Assembly: GCF_009799805.1 (NCBI RefSeq)
Contig: NZ_CP047050.1
Coordinates: 2,618,001 to 2,682,000, forward strand
DNA length: 64,000 nucleotides
Source of the DNA: Myroides phaeus
GTDB lineage: Bacteria; Bacteroidota; Bacteroidia; Flavobacteriales; Flavobacteriaceae
Direction of reading: 5' to 3'
In this document: one piece after another, positions 26,657 through 35,009 of the stretch
Layout of the letters: every line of letters starts with the position of its first letter
Numbering within the stretch: the first letter of the stretch is position 1
The notes under the pieces: generated by a model
The model's database searches: none
Told to the model about the DNA's origin: nothing
What the model saw: only the letters and a program-made list of their open reading frames with translations
Position numbers and translations under genes: made by a program

Positions 26657-28183
26657 TTATTCCCACTCAATTGTTGCAGGTGGTTTTGAACTAATGTCGT
26701 AAACCACTCTATTTACACCTTTTACTCGGTTAATAATTTTATTAGAGATTTCCATTAAGAACTCATAAGGTAAGTGAACCCAGTCAGCAGTCATACCATC
26801 TGTAGAAGCAACTGCTCTAAGTGCTACAACTTTTTCATACGTTCTCTCGTCTCCCATTACACCAACACTATTTACAGGTAATAAAATAGCTCCAGCTTGC
26901 CATACTTGGTTGTACAATCCGTGCTCTTTTAATCCTTCTACGAAAATAGCATCAACTTCTTGTAATAAGCGAACTTTCTCTTGTGTAATATCTCCTAAAA
27001 TTCTAATTGCTAATCCAGGCCCTGGGAAAGGGTGTCTTCCTAACAATTCAGGATCAATTCCTAAAGAAGCTCCTACTCTACGTACCTCATCTTTGAAAAG
27101 CATACGTAAAGGCTCTACTATTTTCAACTTCATAAAGTCAGGTAATCCACCTACATTGTGGTGAGATTTAATAGTAGCAGAAGGTCCTTTTACAGAAATA
27201 GACTCAATAACGTCTGGGTAAATAGTTCCTTGTCCTAAGAAAGTAGCATCTTCAATTAATTTTGACTCTGCGTCAAAAACATCGATAAACGCTTTACCAA
27301 TAGCTTTACGTTTTTGCTCTGGATCTTCTAATCCTGCTAATGCAGTCATAAAAAGGTCTGTAGCATCAACTCCTTTTACGTTCAATCCCATTCCGTTGTA
27401 TTGGTTTAATACACTTTGGAACTCGTTTTTACGTAATAAACCATTGTTTACAAAGATACAGTGTAAGTTCTCTCCGATAGCTTTGTGTAATAACACAGCA
27501 GCTACAGTAGAATCTACTCCTCCAGAAAGTGCTAAAACTACTTTCTCATCTCCGATTTTATTTCTTAAATCTTCAATTGTTTCCTCTACGAAAGCATTAG
27601 GTGTAAAATCTTGTTTTACTCCTGCGATATCTACTAAAAAGTTTTTCAACAATGTAGCTCCATCCGTTGAGTGATAAACCTCTGGGTGGAATTGAATTGC
27701 ATACGTTTGCTCTCCTTCAACTTTGTACGCAGCGTTAGTAACGTCTTTTGTACTTGCTAAAAGAACAGCATTAGTAGGTAAAGTTTTAATAGTATCACTG
27801 TGGCTCATCCACACTTGACTGTTTTGAGGAATGTCTTTAAAGAAAACGTCTTCAGCTATAAAATCTAAATTCGCTCTACCATATTCTCTTGTATTAGATG
27901 GTGCAACCTCTCCTCCAAAGAAATGAGCAAGATATTGCGCACCATAACACACAGCTAATAAAGGCATTTTTCCTTTAATATTAGACAAGTCAGGGTGTAA
28001 CGCTTCTTCCGAGCGAACTGAATAAGGACTTCCTGATAAAATTACTGCTTTGTAAGCTGATAAGTCCTGTGGTAAATCATTAAAAGGTAAGATTTCGCAG
28101 AATATATTTAACTCACGAACTCTTCGCGCAATCAACTGAGTGTATTGCGATCCAAAATCTAAAATAAGTACATTGTGTTGCAT
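26657..28183 (-). CDS. guaA: GMP synthase (glutamine-hydrolysing)
   Basis: A 508-residue two-domain enzyme that converts XMP to GMP with glutamine and ATP. The N-terminal class I glutamine amidotransferase has Cys79 in LLAVCYGAQ, and His166 and Glu168 in QFHPEVYHS. The ATP-pyrophosphatase has the PP-loop [10 protein letters not shown] (about 217-226), and the C-terminal dimerisation domain ends [17 protein letters not shown]. The ATG at 28183 is preferred to the TTG at 28189. A TATTTTTG box lies only 3 nt upstream of the ATG, so the transcript may have almost no leader if that box is used. Key purine enzyme in the cytoplasm. Confidence 0.95.
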   Translation of the reverse strand: MQHNVLILDFGSQYTQLIARRVRELNIFCEILPFNDLPQDLSAYKAVILSGSPYSVRSEEALHPDLSNIKGKMPLLAVCYGAQYLAHFFGGEVAPSNTREYGRANLDFIAEDVFFKDIPQNSQVWMSHSDTIKTLPTNAVLLASTKDVTNAAYKVEGEQTYAIQFHPEVYHSTDGATLLKNFLVDIAGVKQDFTPNAFVEETIEDLRNKIGDEKVVLALSGGVDSTVAAVLLHKAIGENLHCIFVNNGLLRKNEFQSVLNQYNGMGLNVKGVDATDLFMTALAGLEDPEQKRKAIGKAFIDVFDAESKLIEDATFLGQGTIYPDVIESISVKGPSATIKSHHNVGGLPDFMKLKIVEPLRMLFKDEVRRVGASLGIDPELLGRHPFPGPGLAIRILGDITQEKVRLLQEVDAIFVEGLKEHGLYNQVWQAGAILLPVNSVGVMGDERTYEKVVALRAVASTDGMTADWVHLPYEFLMEISNKIINRVKGVNRVVYDISSKPPATIEWE

Positions 28184-28366
28184 GCGCAAAAATAGTTATT
28201 TCAACCGTATCTAAAAAAAGATTTTTATATTTCTTTCAATTTGGTATAATATATGTATTCTAAAGCTTGAAGTTCTTTTTAACAAGAGAACCTGAAAATA
28301 AATACTAATTTTTTAATTTTATGGTAATTATACATCGTTTTCTATTATTTTACAATCTCGATTAGT

Positions 28367-28374
28367 TATATTTG
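28367..28374 (+). promoter_or_regulatory. -7 box of gltS
   Basis: TATATTTG, 56 bp before the gltS ATG. No TTG at the usual -33 distance. Confidence 0.4.
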
Positions 28375-28430
28375 CCTGTCAAAGAATTTATTTTCTTCAC
28401 TTAATTATTTACAAAAAAACTTATCGTTAT

Positions 28431-29636
28431 ATGGAATTCGGAATATACGAAACGCTTATGTTGGCCTGTTTAGTGCTTTTATTAGGTCGTTTTTTGGTTC
28501 AAAAAATTAATTTCTTCAAAAAATATAACATTCCAGAACCCGTAGTTGGGGGGTTCCTTGTAGCTTTACTCAGCTGGGGTGTATTTGCATTACTTGACAA
28601 AGAGTTCACTTTTCACGAAGGTCTTCAAAATAGTATGATGTACATCTTCTTCTCTTCGATTGGTCTTAACGCTGACTTTTCTAAATTGATCAAAGGAGGT
28701 AAAGCTCTTGTAATATTCTTAGTTATTGCAGCTCTTTTCATTTTATGTCAAAATTCTCTCGGAGTACTGATGGCAAAATTAATGAACATCGACCTTCGAT
28801 TTGGATTAATTGCTGGTTCTATTACTTTAACAGGAGGACACGGTACTGCTGGTGCTTGGGCTAACGACTTCATGGCAAGCGGAAACCCACTACTGGGAGC
28901 AAAAGAAATTGGATTAGCTTGTGCTACTTTCGGTTTAATTTTTGGTGGAACAATTGGAGGTCCTTTAGCACATCGTTTGTTAAAGAAGAAAAACTATACT
29001 GAACTAAGCCCTGAGGAAATTGAATTTAGAGAAGAAACTCACGAGATGTCTGACGAAGCTTTCCCTGCAGAAAAAGTAACTTATAAGTCAATTATGATTA
29101 CGGTAACAATGCTTTCTGTTTGTTTGGTGCTTGGACAAGTATTAGCTGATTGGAATGCACAGTACTCTTTTAAACTACCAACGTTTGTGTGGTGTTTGTT
29201 TGTAGGTGTAATCATTAGAAACGTTTTAAGCAACGCTTTAAAAGTTAAAATAAATAATGAACCTGTTGATATTTTAGGGAACGTTGGACTTTCAATCTTC
29301 TTAGCTTGCGCATTAATGTCTTTAAAACTTTGGTTAATTGTTGATTTAGCTCTTCCTGTTTTAGTTATCTTAATTGTACAAGTTATCTTAATGTGGTTGT
29401 TTGCAGCAAACGTAACGTATAGAGTAATGGGGAAAGATTATGATGCAATCATTTTAAGTGCCGGACATTGTGGATTTGGACTTGGTGCTACATCTACGGC
29501 AGTTGCCAATATTCAAGCTGTTACAAATCGTTTCGGACCATCATATAAAGCGTTTTTAATCATTCCAATGGTGGGAGCGTTTTTTATCGACATTTTAAAC
29601 GCGTTAATATTAAACTTGTTTATTAGTTTCATCTAA
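28431..29636 (+). CDS. gltS: sodium/glutamate symporter
   Basis: A 401-residue inner-membrane protein with ~10-12 transmembrane segments, arranged as two homologous halves with re-entrant loops. Family motifs include IPEPVVGGFLVALLSW near the N-terminus, LTGGHGTAGAW in the first half and AGHCGFGLGATSTA in the second. GltS imports L-glutamate with Na+. It is monocistronic, with a -7 box upstream and a strong terminator directly downstream. Confidence 0.92.
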   Translation: MEFGIYETLMLACLVLLLGRFLVQKINFFKKYNIPEPVVGGFLVALLSWGVFALLDKEFTFHEGLQNSMMYIFFSSIGLNADFSKLIKGGKALVIFLVIAALFILCQNSLGVLMAKLMNIDLRFGLIAGSITLTGGHGTAGAWANDFMASGNPLLGAKEIGLACATFGLIFGGTIGGPLAHRLLKKKNYTELSPEEIEFREETHEMSDEAFPAEKVTYKSIMITVTMLSVCLVLGQVLADWNAQYSFKLPTFVWCLFVGVIIRNVLSNALKVKINNEPVDILGNVGLSIFLACALMSLKLWLIVDLALPVLVILIVQVILMWLFAANVTYRVMGKDYDAIILSAGHCGFGLGATSTAVANIQAVTNRFGPSYKAFLIIPMVGAFFIDILNALILNLFISFI

Positions 29637-29658
29637 GCGAAACTTAAAAAATATATAC

Positions 29659-29690
29659 AAAAGGACTATCGGATGATAGTCCTTTTTTTA
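29659..29690 (+). terminator. terminator of gltS
   Basis: Stem AAAAGGACTATC with GATAGTCCTTTT (about 29659-29686) and loop GGAT, then T-run to 29689. Confidence 0.85.
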
Positions 29691-29853
29691 TTGCCTTATT
29701 TCTCCTCAATAGGCATCAATACATATTAGCATACCAGCCTTCTACTTAAATCAAATACAGCACTTATCAACTTCCTATAACTATCTTATACAGCCCCTTT
29801 GTATAATCTTTATATATTCTATGTAAACTGCTTGTATATTTTTACATAAAAAG

Positions 29854-29897
29854 TATACAACCACTATACATAGAGTATACATACATTATACAAGCAC
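29854..29897. repeat. four tandem 11-bp TATACnnnnnn units
   Basis: TATAC begins at 29854, 29865, 29876 and 29887, exactly 11 bp apart, so the units face nearly the same side of the helix. The six following bases vary (AACCAC, ATAGAG, ATACAT, AAGCAC). The function is unknown. Confidence 0.6.
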
Positions 29898-29901
29898 TCA
29901 T

Positions 29902-29968
29902 ATTAAAACATCCTTAAAACTTGTGTAACACCTGTCTTATATATTTTAGTTATTTGAGATGTTTTAAT
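29902..29968. repeat. 11-bp inverted repeat with 45-nt spacer
   Basis: ATTAAAACATC at 29902-29912 and its reverse complement at 29958-29968. The spacing matches that of the repeat at 52845-52905 (45 nt) and is close to those at 7.1 kb (42 and 44 nt). Confidence 0.5.
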
Positions 29969-30040
29969 CAAAAAACACTGTAATCCACTTCTCAAAAAAC
30001 AGCTCCAATGCCCCTTTTCCGTTCACTTTACTCCATAAAA

Positions 30041-30066
30041 AAAGGATAGCATTACTGCTACCCTTT
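30041..30066 (-). terminator. terminator of the MBL-fold gene
   Basis: AAAGGATAGCA pairs with TGCTACCCTTT with one internal mismatch. The minus strand continues as a T-run. Confidence 0.65.
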
Positions 30067-30084
30067 TACTCATTTAAACTTATT

Positions 30085-30819
30085 TTATTGCTTATAACGA
30101 TCTAATAGTCTTTGTAACTTATCTTGAATATCGTCTTCTACAATTCCTCCGTGATAACAAATAATTCTTGTAGGCTGTAGTGATTTGATACGCTCTACTG
30201 ATGCCAAAGCAGCATCCATATCTAAAGTAAACTGTGGATTAGCAATATTAAACTCGCCTTCCTCTACTACAATTGCATCTGCTGCAATTACGGTTTTACT
30301 CGCTGTATCATAGAAAGAGATATGTCCTTTTGTATGCCCTGGTGTAGCCACAACAACTAAAGTATCATTAATCACTTCCTTATCTTTTAAAACACTATCT
30401 ACCGGGAAGCGTTTAATTGCCTTAAGCTCCTTTACAAAACCTTCCATCATTGGTTTCATTTCTTGCGGAATAAAATTAAGGCTTCCCTCTACTTGTACTA
30501 ATCGTTCAGCAGGAATTACACCAGCTACAGAATCTGCCTCAGCATCGCTACTGATCACTTTAATAGCTGCATTCTCTTCTTTAAAACAATGTAATCCTTC
30601 TAAGTGATCTATATCATCGTGTGAAATAATTATACCTGTTAGATCCGCTATTGAAACACCAAATTTCTCTAACTCTTGTTTGAATTCAGGGTAATTATAC
30701 GTAAAACCACAATCGATTAAATAGTTCGTTTTATCAGTGAATTTCACTAATGTAGGAGTGAAAATTGCCGGTAGTCCTTCAGGCGATTGTGCGTTGATTT
30801 CTAATATTTCTATTCTCAT
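30085..30819 (-). CDS. MBL-fold metallo-hydrolase
   Basis: A 244-residue cytoplasmic protein of the metallo-beta-lactamase fold. The metal motif reads HDDIDH (His67, Asp69, Asp71, His72), so the second His of HxHxDH is Asp69. This variant is known in some glyoxalase II-like relatives. Further metal ligands lie in TPGHTKGHIS and in ICYHGG near the C-terminus. The substrate is unknown. It is monocistronic, with terminators on both sides. Confidence 0.82.
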   Translation of the reverse strand: MRIEILEINAQSPEGLPAIFTPTLVKFTDKTNYLIDCGFTYNYPEFKQELEKFGVSIADLTGIIISHDDIDHLEGLHCFKEENAAIKVISSDAEADSVAGVIPAERLVQVEGSLNFIPQEMKPMMEGFVKELKAIKRFPVDSVLKDKEVINDTLVVVATPGHTKGHISFYDTASKTVIAADAIVVEEGEFNIANPQFTLDMDAALASVERIKSLQPTRIICYHGGIVEDDIQDKLQRLLDRYKQ

Positions 30820-30852
30820 TTATTAATTTAATTGGGGATATTATAAAATAAA

Positions 30853-30884
30853 AAAAGCATAATTAAATTTATAATTATGCTTTT
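30853..30884 (-). terminator. terminator of ettA
   Basis: A 13-bp perfect stem (30853-30865 and 30872-30884, arm AAAAGCATAATTA). The A-run on the plus strand becomes T on the minus strand. Confidence 0.8.
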
Positions 30885-30891
30885 CTATTCA

Positions 30892-32580
30892 TTAGCGAAC
30901 TAATTTCTTGTATTTCAATCGAGTTGGAGCAACATCTCCTAATCGCTTCTTACGGTTTTCTTCGTAGTCTGAGAACGACCCTTCAAAGAAGTAAACTTGC
31001 GAATCTCCTTCAAACGCTAAGATATGCGTACAGATACGGTCTAAGAACCAACGGTCGTGGGAAATAACAACTGCACATCCTGCAAAGTTTTCCAAACCTT
31101 CTTCTAAAGCACGTAGTGTATTTACGTCTAAGTCATTCGTAGGCTCATCCAGTAAAAGTACGTTACCTTCTTCTTTTAACGTCATTGCTAAGTGAAGGCG
31201 GTTTCTCTCTCCTCCTGATAATGTAGCTACTTTCTTATTTTGGTCGGATCCACCAAAGTTAAAACGACTTAAATAAGCACGTGAATTCACTTGGCGTCCA
31301 CCCATCATAATCAATTCTTGACCATCACAGAAGTTTTCCCAGATAGATTTCTCAGGATCAATATTACTATGAGACTGGTCAACGTAAGCAATCTTAACAG
31401 TTTCTCCAATATCAAATGTACCACCGTCTGGCGTTTGTTCTCCCATAATCATACGGAAGATAGTAGACTTACCAGCACCGTTAGGTCCAATAATACCAAC
31501 AATACCAGCTTGAGGCAAAGTAAAGTTTAAATCATCATATAATAATTTATCTCCAAATGCTTTAGCAACATTTTTCGCTTCAATTACATTTGTACCTAAA
31601 CGAGGTCCATTAGGGATATAAATCTCTAATTTCTCTTCTAATTGTTTTTGGTCTTCATTTAATAATTTATCGTAATTCTGTAACCTTGCTTTTTGCTTAG
31701 TTTGACGCCCTTTAGCACCTTGACGTACCCAATCTAACTCACGCTCAAGGTTTTTACGACGTTTAGAAGCTACTTTTTCTTCTAAAGCTAAACGTTTAGA
31801 CTTTTGATCTAACCAAGAAGAATAGTTTCCTTTCCAAGGAATACCCTCACCTCTGTCTAATTCAAGAATCCATCCAGCAACGTTATCTAAGAAATAACGG
31901 TCGTGGGTTACTGCAATTACAGTTCCTTTATACTGTTGTAAGTGTTGCTCTAACCAATGTACAGACTCCGCGTCTAAGTGGTTGGTAGGCTCATCTAACA
32001 ATAATACATCTGGGTTTTGTAACAACAAACGACATAAAGCCACACGTCTTTTTTCTCCACCAGATAACACGCTAATAGGTGTATCTCCTTCTGGCGTACG
32101 TAATGCATCCATAGCAATTGCTAACTTCGTATCAAGTTCCCAAGCACCTGCTGCATCAATTTTATCTTGTAACTCAGCTTGGCGATCCATCAGTTTTTGC
32201 ATTTTATCTGCATCTTCATAAACTTCTGGCAAACCAAACATATCATTTATCTGATTAAACTCGTCAAGAATAGCTACAGTTTCAGCAGCTCCCTCTCTAA
32301 CGATTTCAATCACCGTTTTAGTTTCATCTAACTGTGGTTCTTGTTCTAAGTATCCAACAGTATATCCTGGAGCGAATACAACATCTCCTTGATAGTTCTT
32401 GTCTACCCCTGCAATAATCTTTAACAAAGAAGACTTACCTGAACCGTTTAAACCAAGAATACCAATTTTAGCTCCATAGAAAAAGCTTAAATAAATATCC
32501 TTAAGAACAGTTTTATTTGTCGATGAGTAAGTTTTACTCACTTTCGACATCGAGAAAATTACCTTTTTATCGTCTGACAT
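30892..32580 (-). CDS. ettA: ABC-F protein EttA, translational throttle
   Basis: A 562-residue soluble protein with two ABC ATPase domains joined by a charged linker (KRLALEEKVASKRRKNLERE). Walker A motifs are GLNGSGKSS and GPNGAGKST; signatures are LSGGEKRR and LSGGERNR. The arm insertion and the linker (P-site tRNA interaction motif) region fit EttA, which binds the ribosomal E site and gates the first peptide bond according to ATP/ADP. The longest frame begins 25 codons further upstream. ATG 32580 is the family start (MSDDKKVIFSMSKVSKTY). Own terminator downstream. Confidence 0.92.
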   Translation of the reverse strand: MSDDKKVIFSMSKVSKTYSSTNKTVLKDIYLSFFYGAKIGILGLNGSGKSSLLKIIAGVDKNYQGDVVFAPGYTVGYLEQEPQLDETKTVIEIVREGAAETVAILDEFNQINDMFGLPEVYEDADKMQKLMDRQAELQDKIDAAGAWELDTKLAIAMDALRTPEGDTPISVLSGGEKRRVALCRLLLQNPDVLLLDEPTNHLDAESVHWLEQHLQQYKGTVIAVTHDRYFLDNVAGWILELDRGEGIPWKGNYSSWLDQKSKRLALEEKVASKRRKNLERELDWVRQGAKGRQTKQKARLQNYDKLLNEDQKQLEEKLEIYIPNGPRLGTNVIEAKNVAKAFGDKLLYDDLNFTLPQAGIVGIIGPNGAGKSTIFRMIMGEQTPDGGTFDIGETVKIAYVDQSHSNIDPEKSIWENFCDGQELIMMGGRQVNSRAYLSRFNFGGSDQNKKVATLSGGERNRLHLAMTLKEEGNVLLLDEPTNDLDVNTLRALEEGLENFAGCAVVISHDRWFLDRICTHILAFEGDSQVYFFEGSFSDYEENRKKRLGDVAPTRLKYKKLVR

Positions 32581-32888
32581 AAAGTAAAATATATTGAATT
32601 TAATGATTACTAACCTACTACAATTCCAAGTGGAATTCCATAGCAGACCAGCCAAAAATAAGATTTATTACTCAGATTAAAAAGCTGTTTTCTATTTTGA
32701 GGTTATAATTGTCCTTTAGTACATCTTTTTATGTAAAAATGCGATTTACTTAATCTTTCAACAGAAGATTACTTTCTAAATAATACACGATATATTTTAC
32801 CGAAATATTAACAAAAATATTTCATAAATCTATTGTAGTATTGTGTTTTAAATAGTAATTTGTAGTCAAAATAAATAAGCTCACAGCT
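32581..32888. other. intergenic gap, nothing clear
   Basis: A divergent spacer between ettA and the 60-residue protein gene. It is AT-rich and must contain both promoters, but I found no full -33/-7 pair, hairpin or repeat I trust. Confidence 0.4.
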
Positions 32889-33071
32889 ATGACAAATTAT
32901 TCTCTATTTACAGAAAAAGATTTTTGTGAAAACAATCACGAAAACAACTATTATGATCCATCAATCGACGCATACGTTTGTCCGTCTTGCGAGGCTATTT
33001 CGCCTGCGAATTCTATATTCCACGCAGAGGACAAAACAGAAGATGAGTATGAACATCATATTGGAATCTAA
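32889..33071 (+). CDS. small protein with possible zinc site, unknown
   Basis: A 60-residue protein with cysteines at Cys13 (KDFCENN), Cys31 and Cys34 (VCPSC), plus histidines near both ends, a pattern consistent with one small zinc site. It is acidic, with no signal peptide. I do not recognise the family. It is supported as a gene by a good terminator right after the stop and by its place in an otherwise empty gap. Confidence 0.6.
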   Translation: MTNYSLFTEKDFCENNHENNYYDPSIDAYVCPSCEAISPANSIFHAEDKTEDEYEHHIGI

Positions 33072-33086
33072 AGCAGTGCTTTATAG

Positions 33087-33138
33087 AATCTTGTAAGCGA
33101 CTTACTGTGAGACGAGTCGTTTACAAGATTTTTTTTTA
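33087..33138 (+). terminator. terminator of the 60-residue gene
   Basis: AATCTTGTAAGCGACT (33087-33102) pairs with AGTCGTTTACAAGATT (33115-33130), then a T-run. Confidence 0.85.
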
Positions 33139-33248
33139 CCTATATAATATAGCCTTTTAGACACGGCTCAAACGTTTACATTTCAAAACAATTTTCTATT
33201 GCTTGTTATTCATTATAGTCTACGCTCAATACTTCACCTTATGGCATA

Positions 33249-33275
33249 AAAAAAGTCATCTGTTTCCAGATGACT
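33249..33275 (-). terminator. terminator of the CAL67264-type gene
   Basis: A 9-bp perfect stem (33254-33262 and 33267-33275, arm AGTCATCTG), loop TTTC, followed by a T-run on the minus strand. Confidence 0.85.
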
Positions 33276-33285
33276 CGTATTGTAT

Positions 33286-33474
33286 TTAAACTCTACCTTT
33301 CAATGCGTTAAAGACCCAAGCGATAGCAAAGAAACCAATTCCAACTGCTGTGAAACCCCATCCTGCTATTTCAGAGTATTTGAATGCACCCAAACAGATT
33401 AATAGAACTCCCATTAAAATCATAATCAACGTCGCATATCCTAAAATTCTGTTTTTGTTTAATTTGTAAGCCAT
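33286..33474 (-). CDS. CAL67264 family membrane protein
   Basis: A 62-residue protein with two hydrophobic segments (about 10-30 and 38-56) separated by KYSEIAG. It closely fits the small flavobacterial family named after the Gramella forsetii gene CAL67264; the function is unknown. It is 11 bp downstream of holA and probably shares its transcript, with the terminator at 33249-33275. Confidence 0.8.
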   Translation of the reverse strand: MAYKLNKNRILGYATLIMILMGVLLICLGAFKYSEIAGWGFTAVGIGFFAIAWVFNALKGRV

Positions 33475-33485
33475 TATATGTATTT

Positions 33486-34490
33486 TTAATTAAAAATCTT
33501 AACCAACATCTCTTTCAACAAGTCAGCGTGGGGCATTGCTTGAGCTCCTACTCCCTTACTTTTTAAATCAATGTCTTTTAAATGTGCAATAATTGCACTT
33601 ACTTGTTTCATCTTATAAGTTCTAAAGCCAATTTCATAGTCTTTTATAGCATACTGACTAACCTTTAATTGTTTCATCACATTGGCAGACGACTTGTCTT
33701 TTAACCCGTGATATAATAAAAGCTTAGAAAAATAAGAATACACAAGTCCCATTGTTAATACAATTGGATTATTTCTTGTATTCTGAGCAAAGTAATTAGC
33801 AATCTTATAAGCTTTTAACTGATTGCGATCTACAATTGCTTTAATTAATTCAAAATTATTAAAATCTTTACTAATACCAATATTTTTTTCAACAACATCT
33901 CCAGTTATTTGAGTCCCTTTAGGTAAAATAATAGTAAGCTTATTAATTTCATTTGCAATCTTAGATAAATCTGTACCCAAGAATTCCACCAACATTGCCA
34001 AAGCTTTTGGCTCAATATCATACCCAATAGAAGTTAGGTGTTTTTTTAACCATCCTTCAATCTGATACTCCCTTAGTTTCTTACTTTCAAAAATTACACC
34101 AGCTTTTTCAATAGCCTTATAAACCTTTTTACGCTTATCTAATGTTTTGTATTTATAACAAAAAACTAATACTGTAGAAGGTTGTACGTTTGCAACATAA
34201 CTTTCAAGTTGATCTATAGTTCTTACCAACTCTTGAGCTTCTTTAACAATAATAACCTGTTTTTCTGCCATCAAAGGAAAACGCTTTGCATTAGACACTA
34301 TCTCCGGAATAGTAACATCTCTTCCGTAAAGCACCATTTGATTAAACCCTTTCTCCTCTTCAGTCAATACATTTTGTTCAATATATTCAGATATCTTATC
34401 TATATAGTAAGGCTCTTCGCCCATTAAAAAGTATATCGGTGCAGTTTGCCCTGATTTTATACCCTTAATTATCTCTTTAACTTGATCCAA
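33486..34490 (-). CDS. holA: DNA polymerase III subunit delta, TTG start
   Basis: A 334-residue clamp-loader subunit. The N-terminal part carries PIYFLMGEEPYYIDKISEYI, and the C-terminal helical collar region includes the GLVYSYFSKLLLYHGL block of bacterial delta subunits. It opens the beta clamp (dnaN, about 9 kb away here) and loads it on DNA. The family N-terminus begins MDQVKEIIKG, which here is encoded by TTG at 34490. There is no ATG upstream in frame for at least the next 12 codons, so TTG is the likely start codon. It is divergent from the HsdR_N gene and followed by the CAL67264-type gene. Confidence 0.88.
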   Translation of the reverse strand: MDQVKEIIKGIKSGQTAPIYFLMGEEPYYIDKISEYIEQNVLTEEEKGFNQMVLYGRDVTIPEIVSNAKRFPLMAEKQVIIVKEAQELVRTIDQLESYVANVQPSTVLVFCYKYKTLDKRKKVYKAIEKAGVIFESKKLREYQIEGWLKKHLTSIGYDIEPKALAMLVEFLGTDLSKIANEINKLTIILPKGTQITGDVVEKNIGISKDFNNFELIKAIVDRNQLKAYKIANYFAQNTRNNPIVLTMGLVYSYFSKLLLYHGLKDKSSANVMKQLKVSQYAIKDYEIGFRTYKMKQVSAIIAHLKDIDLKSKGVGAQAMPHADLLKEMLVKIFN

Positions 34491-34508
34491 AATATTAGTT
34501 TTATTAAA

Positions 34509-34554
34509 TTGCTCAATCCATGTAGAAAAAAAAATATCTTTGCATTATGCAAAG
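34509..34554 (+). promoter_or_regulatory. promoter and start-site palindrome of the HsdR_N gene
   Basis: TTG (34509-34511), a 23-nt spacer, then TATCTTTG (34535-34542). A perfect 7-bp inverted repeat (34538-34544 and 34548-34554, arm CTTTGCA) spans the box and the ATG at 34547. The leader would be almost absent. Confidence 0.5.
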
Positions 34555-34999
34555 ACTTAATTTTCTTTCGTTTGATTTCAGGTTCAAAAATAGTGAAAAT
34601 AAGCTATCTATTTTTGATGTTATTCGTAAAAAGTTTATACTACTTACTCCTGAAGAATGGGTTCGCCAACACGTTGTTCACGATTTACTATACGTTAAGA
34701 ACTACCCTATTTCACTAATAAGTGTAGAAAAAGTAGTGCGAATTAACGGAATGACAAAGCGTTACGACGTAGTTGTATTTAAACCCAATGGTGAGATTGC
34801 AATCCTAATTGAATGCAAAGCTCCACAAATAAATATTACGCAACAAACATTTGACCAAATAGCTCGATACAATTTTCAGTTGCGAGCCGACTTTTTATAT
34901 GTAACAAACGGCCTTAATCACTACTATTGTAAGATGGATTATGAGCAAAGTAAATACATATTTTTAAAAAACTTACCCGATTATAAAACTGGGTTATAA
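34547..34999 (+). CDS. stand-alone HsdR_N / RecB-like nuclease domain
   Basis: A 150-residue protein annotated in Bacteroidota as a type I restriction enzyme HsdR N-terminal domain. LTPEEWVRQHVVHDLL leads into a PD-(D/E)xK core: Asp74 in RYDVVVF, Glu89-x-Lys91 in IECKAP, and a QxxxY motif (Gln104 to Tyr108). All catalytic positions are intact. No methylase, specificity subunit or helicase is nearby, so it is probably not restriction but a small DNA-repair or processing nuclease. It precedes the GT2 gene by 10 bp and lies opposite holA. Confidence 0.82.
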   Translation: MQRLNFLSFDFRFKNSENKLSIFDVIRKKFILLTPEEWVRQHVVHDLLYVKNYPISLISVEKVVRINGMTKRYDVVVFKPNGEIAILIECKAPQINITQQTFDQIARYNFQLRADFLYVTNGLNHYYCKMDYEQSKYIFLKNLPDYKTGL

Positions 35000-35009
35000 G
35001 AACTGTATT

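Larger units (their letters stand above)
29691..30040. other. intergenic gap with phased repeats
   Basis: A non-coding gap between convergent gltS and the MBL-fold gene. It holds a TTGTATA hairpin (29832-29860), four 11-bp TATAC units (29854-29897), and an 11-bp inverted repeat (29902-29912 with 29958-29968). No gene was seen. Confidence 0.5.

Noticed and set aside
29854..29897. CRISPR array
   Set aside because: Repeats are only 5 bp and spacers 6 bp, far from CRISPR dimensions.
34482..34718. 78-codon plus-strand frame upstream of HsdR_N
   Set aside because: It runs in another frame through the HsdR_N start; the real gene is in the frame at 34547.
34547..34999. type I restriction-modification system
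   Set aside because: No hsdM, hsdS or helicase domain is in the window; only the nuclease-like domain is present.
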